From positions 1 to 5,415 of the forward strand of contig CABUOH010000105.1 of assembly GCA_902493085.1 (NCBI GenBank): DNA of 5,415 nt, written 5' to 3'. Source of the DNA: an uncultured Sutterella sp. Its GTDB lineage: Bacteria > Pseudomonadota > Gammaproteobacteria > Burkholderiales > Burkholderiaceae_F. Positions 1 through 5,415 of this stretch are shown here, piece by piece (within the stretch, counting starts at the first letter, position 1; the number at the start of each line of letters is the position of its first letter). The translations under genes and the position numbers were made by a program. Below the pieces are notes generated by a model that saw nothing but the letters and a program-made list of their open reading frames with translations, was not told the DNA's origin and made no database searches.

Positions 1-192
1 GCCGAGACGCACAAGCGCGCCGTAGCCGTTGCCGGTCGTCACCGTGCGGCGACTGCCAGAAGCCGAACCCTGTTCCTCGGAACCTTCGTCCTCCCACTTG
101 TCGAGTTCTGCGGCTTCATCGTCGATGGAAGAATCCTCCTCCAAAGCGTCGATGTCGTCATCATTCTCAAAAGCGTCTTCGTTCGTCTTCAT
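1..192 (-). CDS. N-terminal part of an acidic protein of unknown function (runs off the left edge)
   Basis: Only the first 64 codons are present; the rest lies beyond position 1. Translation from the ATG at 190-192 begins MKTNEDAFENDDDIDALEED. Residues 1-45 are dominated by Asp and Glu with almost no hydrophobic core, then a short Ser/Gly/Arg linker leads to a more ordinary stretch ending GNGYGALVRLG. This looks like a disordered acidic tail in front of a folded domain that is not visible here. The codons are normal for the neighbourhood (GAC, GAG, CGC, GGC, GTG), which supports real coding. The start is forced: the same frame has a stop at 229-231 and no other start codon between. A weak Shine-Dalgarno-like AAGAG (203-207) sits 10 bases upstream. 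I do not recognise the family. There is no signal peptide, so a cytoplasmic location is likely (inference). Confidence 0.62.
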   Translation of the reverse strand, partial: MKTNEDAFENDDDIDALEEDSSIDDEAAELDKWEDEGSEEQGSASGSRRTVTTGNGYGALVRLG

Positions 193-563
193 CTGTTCAA
201 ATCTCTTGTTGGCGGAGCTCTTACTGTTTCAGCCGCTCCGCTTCTTCCTAATTTCTCCGAGCCGCCCTGGCGCCGTCCGCTTCCCGCATCTTCCTCTCGT
301 CCGCCCGATTCTTCTCGTCTTCTCGGGGCCTGCCGACTATCGGCCTGGGAACTCTGCCTCTGGGGAACAGCAGCCGGTCATCCTGCGCAGCCCGGCACTG
401 CATCGATTCTTTTTCGCCCTTCGTCCGGCGTTTCGTGCCGTCGCCTGCCTGGTCTCCCGTTCTCTTCCGGAGCACCGCTCGTACGCGTCTCCGGCGGTTC
501 AGGCCGCACGCCGCCTTCCTCGACGGTGTCGGCAGACACCGCCATGGACGAAAAAAGGCGATT

Positions 564-592
564 AGCTTAACACTGCGCCTTACTCTTTTCAA
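564..592 (-). promoter_or_regulatory. Possible sigma-70 promoter for the left-edge gene
   Basis: On the minus strand TTGAAA (587-592, five of six consensus bases) is followed after 17 bases by TAAGCT (564-569, three of six). It faces the left-edge gene and lies in an AT-richer patch directly after the rpoD terminator, where a new promoter would be expected. The -10 match is poor, and it would leave a 5' leader of about 360 bases, so this is a weak candidate. Confidence 0.25.
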
Positions 593-630
593 GCCGAAAA
601 AGCAAATGACAAAATGCAAATGCCGAAAAG
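593..630. repeat. Short direct repeats GCCGAAAA and GCAAATG
   Basis: GCCGAAAA occurs at 593-600 and 622-629, enclosing two copies of GCAAATG at 602-608 and 616-622, which are 14 bases apart. The cluster lies immediately upstream of the -35-like element of the promoter candidate at 564-592, where an activator or repressor site would sit. No known operator is recognised, and short A-rich repeats can arise by chance. Confidence 0.3.
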
Positions 631-633
631 AGG

Positions 634-671
634 CGAAGACCTTCGATCCAGCCGCGTCAATCCGGTCTTCG
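634..671. repeat. Inverted repeat with 8-bp perfect arms
   Basis: CGAAGACC (634-641) and GGTCTTCG (664-671) are perfect reverse complements around a 22-base loop. The right arm overlaps a smaller alternative palindrome, CTTCG-TG-CGAAG (667-678), so two mutually exclusive hairpins are possible. It lies just past the rpoD terminator and upstream of the putative promoter of the left-edge gene. It may be an operator, an RNA switch or chance; neither arm is followed by a T-run, so it is not a classical terminator. Confidence 0.35.
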
Positions 672-690
672 TGCGAAGCAACACCCACCA

Positions 691-728
691 GGCAGTCGGG
701 GAGCGGTCTGCACCGCTCCCCGATTGCC
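691..728 (-). terminator. Hairpin terminator of rpoD
   Basis: Arms 691-707 and 712-728 pair over 17 positions with a four-base loop (708-711). In minus-strand RNA there is one A-C mismatch (724 against 695); in plus-strand RNA the same position would be a G-U wobble. The hairpin begins 20 bases after the rpoD stop codon, the expected place for a terminator. The downstream minus-strand sequence is only moderately T-rich (TGGTGGGTGTTGCTT), so termination may be less than complete or assisted by Rho. Confidence 0.75.
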
Positions 729-748
729 GGATCCTTAAATCCTCTCCA

Positions 749-3220
<2,472 letters not shown>

Positions 3221-3225
3221 ACCTG

Positions 3226-3231
3226 CCCTCT
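3226..3231 (-). promoter_or_regulatory. Ribosome binding site that fixes the rpoD start
   Basis: Minus-strand AGAAGAGGGCAGGT ends directly before the ATG at 3218-3220. Its GAGG core (3227-3230) is six bases from that ATG. The alternative in-frame ATG at 3376 has no comparable element, which supports the shorter protein. Confidence 0.7.
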
Positions 3232-3316
3232 TCTGCTGAGTCGATGCGCATCTCTCTCGAACCGACTCCTGCGCTGCGCGCGGCTGACTAGGCCGTGCGG
3301 CACGCGGATCAAACAC

Positions 3317-3335
3317 GGAGACCACGCCGGTCTCC
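3317..3335. repeat. Small inverted repeat in the rpoD leader
   Basis: GGAGACC (3317-3323) and GGTCTCC (3329-3335) are perfect reverse complements around a five-base loop. It would form a stable hairpin in the rpoD leader RNA, about 100 bases before the start codon. No T-run follows on the minus strand, so it is unlikely to be a terminator. Its role is unknown. Confidence 0.35.
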
Positions 3336-3398
3336 CTTCGCCGCTGCATGCGGAGCATGGCCCCCGTCGGGCGCACTCCGACGCATCTTTTGCCCTGA

Positions 3399-3427
3399 AT
3401 TCTTCCGGCCGAAAAAACTCACGGCAA
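3399..3427 (-). promoter_or_regulatory. Candidate sigma-70 promoter of rpoD
   Basis: On the minus strand TTGCCG (3422-3427) and AAGAAT (3399-3404), each four of six consensus bases, are spaced 17 bases apart. It is the best-spaced pair I found between the importer terminator and rpoD, and would give a leader of about 170 bases. The match is modest. A weaker alternative lies further upstream (TTGCAA, then CTTGAT after 17 bases, in the 3470-3500 area). Confidence 0.28.
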
Positions 3428-3640
3428 AATCCGCGTGACGTCTTCGCGTGATGTCAGTTGTTGGAGCGAAATCAAGCGCAACTTTTTCAAACTTTGCAAA
3501 AAAGTACGCCTTTTCACTTGACAAAGCAAAGGACAATGACTCTTTCATTGTGCCACACGCCTACCTGATATGGAGGCTTCATAATGGCAATCCCTGCCAT
3601 CAGAACCACGTTTTTACGCCAAAAATGATGCGCAAAATCA

Positions 3641-3667
3641 AGAAACGGCGGAAAATCCGCCGTTTCT
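3641..3667 (-). terminator. Intrinsic terminator of the ABC importer operon
   Basis: AGAAACGGCGGA (3641-3652) and TCCGCCGTTTCT (3656-3667) form a perfect 12-bp stem with a three-base loop. In the minus direction the stem is followed by TGATTTTGCG, a short T-rich tail, and it begins 37 bases after the permease stop codon. On the plus strand the following bases (GATGGTTAG) lack a T-run, so it acts mainly for the leftward operon. Confidence 0.8.
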
Positions 3668-3704
3668 GATGGTTAGTCCGAATAGGCACGGAGGCAACGC
3701 CCCC

Positions 3705-4451
3705 CTATCGCCTTGCGGCAAAGAGCCACGGGCAGCACAGGCGCTCGAGCAATCCGATGACGCCGTAGAGCACGAGACCGAGCAGGCTCATGCCGAGGAT
3801 GGCGTTGAACATCGAGAGAACGTCGCCGATCCCCCAAGCGTCCATGATGAGGTAGCCGAGTCCGGACGTCGTCGCGAAGCTTTCCGCCAGAAAGAGGATC
3901 GCCACAGCCGTGCCGCTCGCCACCTTGAGCGACGTGAAGAGCGCGGGCAGCGCCGCCGGCACATAGAGATGCCTGACGGCCTCGGCCGTCGTTCCTCCCA
4001 TTGAGCGGAAGGCCTTGACATAGGACGGATCAATGCTGAGCGCAGCCGCTCGGATGATGACGAGCACCTGATAGCCCGTCGTGAGCGCAATAAGAAGGAC
4101 GCGGGAGGCGTCGCCCAATCCCACGAGCGTGAAGAAGACCGGCAGCAGCACGATCTTGGGGAGCGGGTACGTGATGAAGAGAAGCGGACTCCCCGCGAGA
4201 TCCGCCGCACGGCAGTGCCCGAGAAGAAGCCCCAGCGGAAAGGCGAGCGCCACGGCGGCGGCCAGGCCGAGCGTCAGGCGCCAAAGGCTAACTAAAATGT
4301 GGTTCCAGAATTCCGGCGTCGCGAGCGATTGAACAAAGAGCGCGAGCGTCGCAATCGGATCGGGCAGAAGGTCCGGTCCCAGCGCCAGAGCGCCCGCATG
4401 CCAGCAGCCGCCCAGAAAGAGAAAGCCGAGCACATAGCGCAGCACGATCAT
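3705..4451 (-). CDS. ABC importer inner-membrane permease, NitT/TauT (SsuC/TauC-like) family
   Basis: This is the transmembrane subunit of a nitrate/sulfonate/taurine-type importer; it forms the inner-membrane channel and couples to the ATPase of the preceding gene. At 248 residues it has the usual length of the family. Hydrophobic segments lie at about 4-25, 55-79, 86-112, 116-138, 164-191 and 212-240, consistent with six helices. Family hallmarks are HILVSLWRLTLG (51-62), YPLPKIVLLPVFF (95-107), the cytoplasmic ATPase-docking (EAA) loop at about 145-168 (VKAFRSMGGTTAEA then LYVPAALP) and LAESFATTSGLGYLI (188-202). The EAA loop has Val-Lys-Ala where the consensus has Glu-Ala-Ala, a common variation. 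The ATG overlaps the stop of the ATPase gene (ATGA), and GGGAG (4459-4463) lies seven bases before it, indicating coupled translation. The substrate cannot be told from this subunit. Confidence 0.93.
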   Translation of the reverse strand: MIVLRYVLGFLFLGGCWHAGALALGPDLLPDPIATLALFVQSLATPEFWNHILVSLWRLTLGLAAAVALAFPLGLLLGHCRAADLAGSPLLFITYPLPKIVLLPVFFTLVGLGDASRVLLIALTTGYQVLVIIRAAALSIDPSYVKAFRSMGGTTAEAVRHLYVPAALPALFTSLKVASGTAVAILFLAESFATTSGLGYLIMDAWGIGDVLSMFNAILGMSLLGLVLYGVIGLLERLCCPWLFAARR

Positions 4452-5248
4452 TCGTCGTCTCCCGAAGCGGCCGCGAGCCCCGCATGGATGCGGCGCACGG
4501 TATCGTAAAAGGCGGGCGAAGCGCGGTCGCCGCAGCCGAGCGTCCTTGAATAAGCCGGATTCTCAAAGCATTCGGGTGCCCTGCGGCCGCGGGGCGCGAG
4601 CATCAGCACGTGCGAGCCGAGCGCAACGGCCTCGCTGATGTCGTGCGTCACGAGAATCACGCTGCAGGGATGGCGACGGCGAAGCGTCGTCAAAAAGTCC
4701 TGCATGCGGGCACGCAGGAGTGCGTCGAGGGCCGAAAACGGCTCGTCCATGAAAAGCACCTGTGGCCGTACGATGAGCGCGCGGCCCAACGCCAGACGCT
4801 GACGCTGACCGCCCGAGAGTTCCGAGGGAAAGCGCGACTCGAGGCCGGCGAGCTTGAGTTCGCTCAGCATGGCCGAAACACGGCCGGCCGCATCGGCGCC
4901 GCGCCCGGCGGCGAGCTCGAGCGGCAGCGCAAGATTCTCCCGCACGCGCTTCCAGGGAAAGAGGCCCAGATGCTGCCAAACGAAGCTTGTGCGCACGTCC
5001 TGAATCGAAAGGGAGGCGCCCAGGGAGGTGTTCCACCGGACCGTTCCCGACATCGCGGACCTCAGCCCGGCGAGCGCGGTGAGAAGCGTCGACTTGCCGC
5101 ATCCGGACTCGCCGACGATGGCAAGCGAAGCCCCGGGCGGCAGGGATAGGCTCAGACCTTCGATGACGGGAGCGCCGTCGTAGCCGAGCGTGAGCCCCTC
5201 GCAGACCAGGCCGGGCGGCTCCGGCGCCTCTTCTCTATGATTCTGCAT
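4448..5248 (-). CDS. ABC importer ATP-binding protein, NitT/TauT (SsuB/TauB-like) family
   Basis: This is the cytoplasmic ATPase that powers the importer. From the preferred start it has 266 residues and a complete set of motifs: an A-loop Tyr (23), Walker A GESGCGKST (46-54), a Q-loop with Gln92 followed by HLGLFPWKRVRENL, the signature LSGGQ (144-148), Walker B VLFMDE (164-169, catalytic Glu last), D-loop SALD (172-175) and switch His202 in VTHDISEA. The LFPW-x-x-V-x-x-NL stretch after the Q-loop is typical of the nitrate/sulfonate/taurine group. All catalytic residues are present, so it should be active. An in-frame ATG at 5254 lies two codons upstream but directly abuts the Shine-Dalgarno AAGG, whereas the ATG at 5248 is six bases from it. 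The start is 13 bases after the stop of the binding-protein gene, and the end overlaps the permease by four bases, so all three are one operon. Confidence 0.95.
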   Translation of the reverse strand: MQNHREEAPEPPGLVCEGLTLGYDGAPVIEGLSLSLPPGASLAIVGESGCGKSTLLTALAGLRSAMSGTVRWNTSLGASLSIQDVRTSFVWQHLGLFPWKRVRENLALPLELAAGRGADAAGRVSAMLSELKLAGLESRFPSELSGGQRQRLALGRALIVRPQVLFMDEPFSALDALLRARMQDFLTTLRRRHPCSVILVTHDISEAVALGSHVLMLAPRGRRAPECFENPAYSRTLGCGDRASPAFYDTVRRIHAGLAAASGDDE

Positions 5249-5254
5249 GCGCAT

Positions 5255-5258
5255 CCTT
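5255..5258 (-). promoter_or_regulatory. Ribosome binding site deciding the ATPase start
   Basis: AAGG on the minus strand is six bases before the ATG at 5246-5248 and zero bases before the ATG at 5252-5254. Only the former has workable spacing, which favours the protein two residues shorter. Confidence 0.55.
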
Positions 5259-5261
5259 GAA

Positions 5262-5415
5262 TTAAGGCCGGATCACCACGCTGTCGTACGCGGGAACAGC
5301 CTTGATCATGTTCTTGGCGACCATCCATTCTCCCACGCGGCGAACGTCCTGCTCGCTCGGCAGCGGCGGCAGGCCGTCGCTCGTGCCGAACATCGAGAAG
5401 CGAACCATCGTGTAG
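5262..5415 (-). CDS. C-terminal end of an ABC substrate-binding protein (probable NMT1/SsuA-like), runs off the right edge
   Basis: The last 50 codons before a TAA stop (5262-5264) are visible; the start lies beyond the window. The tail includes MVRFSMFGTSDGLPPLPSEQ followed by DVRRVGEWMVAKNMIKAVP. The pattern of a Pro-containing loop, then a helix with Val/Trp/Met, and a short end resembles the C-termini of periplasmic binding proteins of the NitT/TauT family, where the last helix packs on the C-lobe. The assignment rests mainly on position: it is the first gene of an operon with a NitT/TauT ATPase (start 13 bases downstream) and permease. The ligand-binding residues and signal peptide are outside the window, so no substrate can be proposed. 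Confidence 0.75.
   Translation of the reverse strand, partial: YTMVRFSMFGTSDGLPPLPSEQDVRRVGEWMVAKNMIKAVPAYDSVVIRP

Larger units (their letters stand above)
193..690. other. Geneless ~500-base stretch between rpoD and the left-edge gene
   Basis: No reading frame here is convincing. On the minus strand the 193-560 part is GC-rich and strongly purine-biased. All three minus frames give only Arg/Gly/Glu/Pro-rich pieces rich in AGA and AGG codons, which the neighbouring genes avoid. The first part of one frame, from the ATG at 543-545, looks briefly coding-like and then stops at 378-380. The 560-690 part is more AT-rich and contains a promoter-like site, short direct repeats and an inverted repeat (listed separately). 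No tRNA is visible: I looked for a T-arm and a CCA end on both strands. It could be a long 5' leader of the left-edge gene, decayed coding sequence, or both. Confidence 0.5.
3221..3640. other. Intergenic region and leader upstream of rpoD
   Basis: The half next to rpoD (3221-3400) is GC-rich and has small inverted repeats: 3317-3323 with 3329-3335 (7 bp, loop of 5) and 3365-3370 with 3378-3383 (6 bp, loop of 7). The half next to the importer operon (about 3410-3640) is markedly more AT-rich than the genes, as expected for promoter DNA. A minus-strand ORF (3309-3548) crosses it but has no Shine-Dalgarno sequence and uses TTG, TCA and AGT codons unlike the neighbours. A 14-codon plus-strand ORF at 3584-3628 is discussed as a finding. 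No dnaG or rpsU sequence is present. Confidence 0.55.

Noticed and set aside
378..545. A 55-codon minus-strand ORF, MAVSADTVEEGGVRPEPPET and onward, with an in-frame TGA that might be read through
   Set aside because: There is no Shine-Dalgarno sequence (CGCCTTTTTTCGTCC precedes the ATG), its second half is Arg/Gly-rich, and nothing supports selenocysteine or stop readthrough.
29..565. A 178-codon plus-strand frame beginning with a Ser-rich stretch
   Set aside because: The Ser-rich start is the complement of the acidic Asp/Glu codons of the left-edge gene, and the rest runs through DNA with no coding character and no ribosome binding site.
248..688. A 146-codon minus-strand frame between rpoD and the left-edge gene
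   Set aside because: It starts inside the post-rpoD hairpin area, has no ribosome binding site, is Arg-rich with many AGA/AGG codons and shows no recognisable motif. Its 3' part is mentioned under the possible decayed gene but is not called.
600..690. A possible tRNA, because TTCGATCC and ACCCACCA appear
   Set aside because: No T-arm stem flanks TTCGATCC, no D-arm or anticodon arm can be folded, and the acceptor ends do not pair.
3309..3548. A 79-codon minus-strand ORF in the rpoD leader, starting MKESLSFALSSEKAYFF
   Set aside because: No ribosome binding site, codons unlike the neighbouring genes, and it covers the region where the rpoD promoter should lie. AT-rich intergenic DNA explains it.
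3448..3669. A 73-codon plus-strand ORF ending in a Lys/Arg-rich tail
   Set aside because: Its C-terminal part is just the translated arms of the terminator hairpin, and its start lacks a ribosome binding site. Only the short in-region ORF at 3584 has one.
4610..5149. A 179-codon plus-strand frame opposite the ABC ATPase
   Set aside because: It is antisense to an ATPase with all catalytic motifs and shows no motif of its own.

Overview
The window reads almost entirely from the minus strand and looks like part of a betaproteobacterial chromosome, most likely Burkholderiales. The principal evidence is a housekeeping sigma-70 factor whose regions 2 to 4 are close to the beta/gammaproteobacterial consensus and which carries a long Lys/Arg/Ala-rich and then acidic N-terminal extension. 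Genes are GC-rich with G/C-favouring third positions. A gut-associated lineage such as Sutterellaceae would fit, but that is an impression and not a demonstrated assignment.

Layout in transcription order (right to left): a cut-off NitT/TauT-type (nitrate/sulfonate/taurine-like) ABC importer operon, consisting of the C-terminal end of a substrate-binding protein (5262-5415), an ATPase (4448-5248) and an inner-membrane permease (3705-4451). The last two overlap by four bases, and a strong hairpin terminator follows at 3641-3667. Next is an AT-richer intergenic stretch of about 480 bases with a weak promoter candidate, which serves as the leader of rpoD. rpoD itself occupies 749-3220 and encodes an 823-residue sigma factor, followed 20 bases after its stop by a 17-position hairpin (691-728). 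Beyond it lies about 500 bases (193-690) without a convincing gene, purine-biased on the minus strand, with direct repeats, an inverted repeat and a promoter-like site. At the left edge, the first 64 codons of a very acidic protein of unknown function begin at 192.

The ABC genes work together as one importer: the binding protein captures the substrate in the periplasm, the permease forms the channel and the ATPase drives it. The substrate cannot be read from what is present. rpoD appears to be its own transcription unit, separated from the importer by a terminator and a long leader. dnaG and rpsU, its usual upstream partners in many proteobacteria, are not next to it.

I found no clear novel multi-gene system. 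The items most worth a second look are the low-complexity, histone-tail-like extension of RpoD, the geneless 193-690 block with broken reading-frame fragments, a tiny plus-strand ORF with an ideal ribosome binding site between the importer operon and rpoD, and the unknown acidic protein at the left edge.
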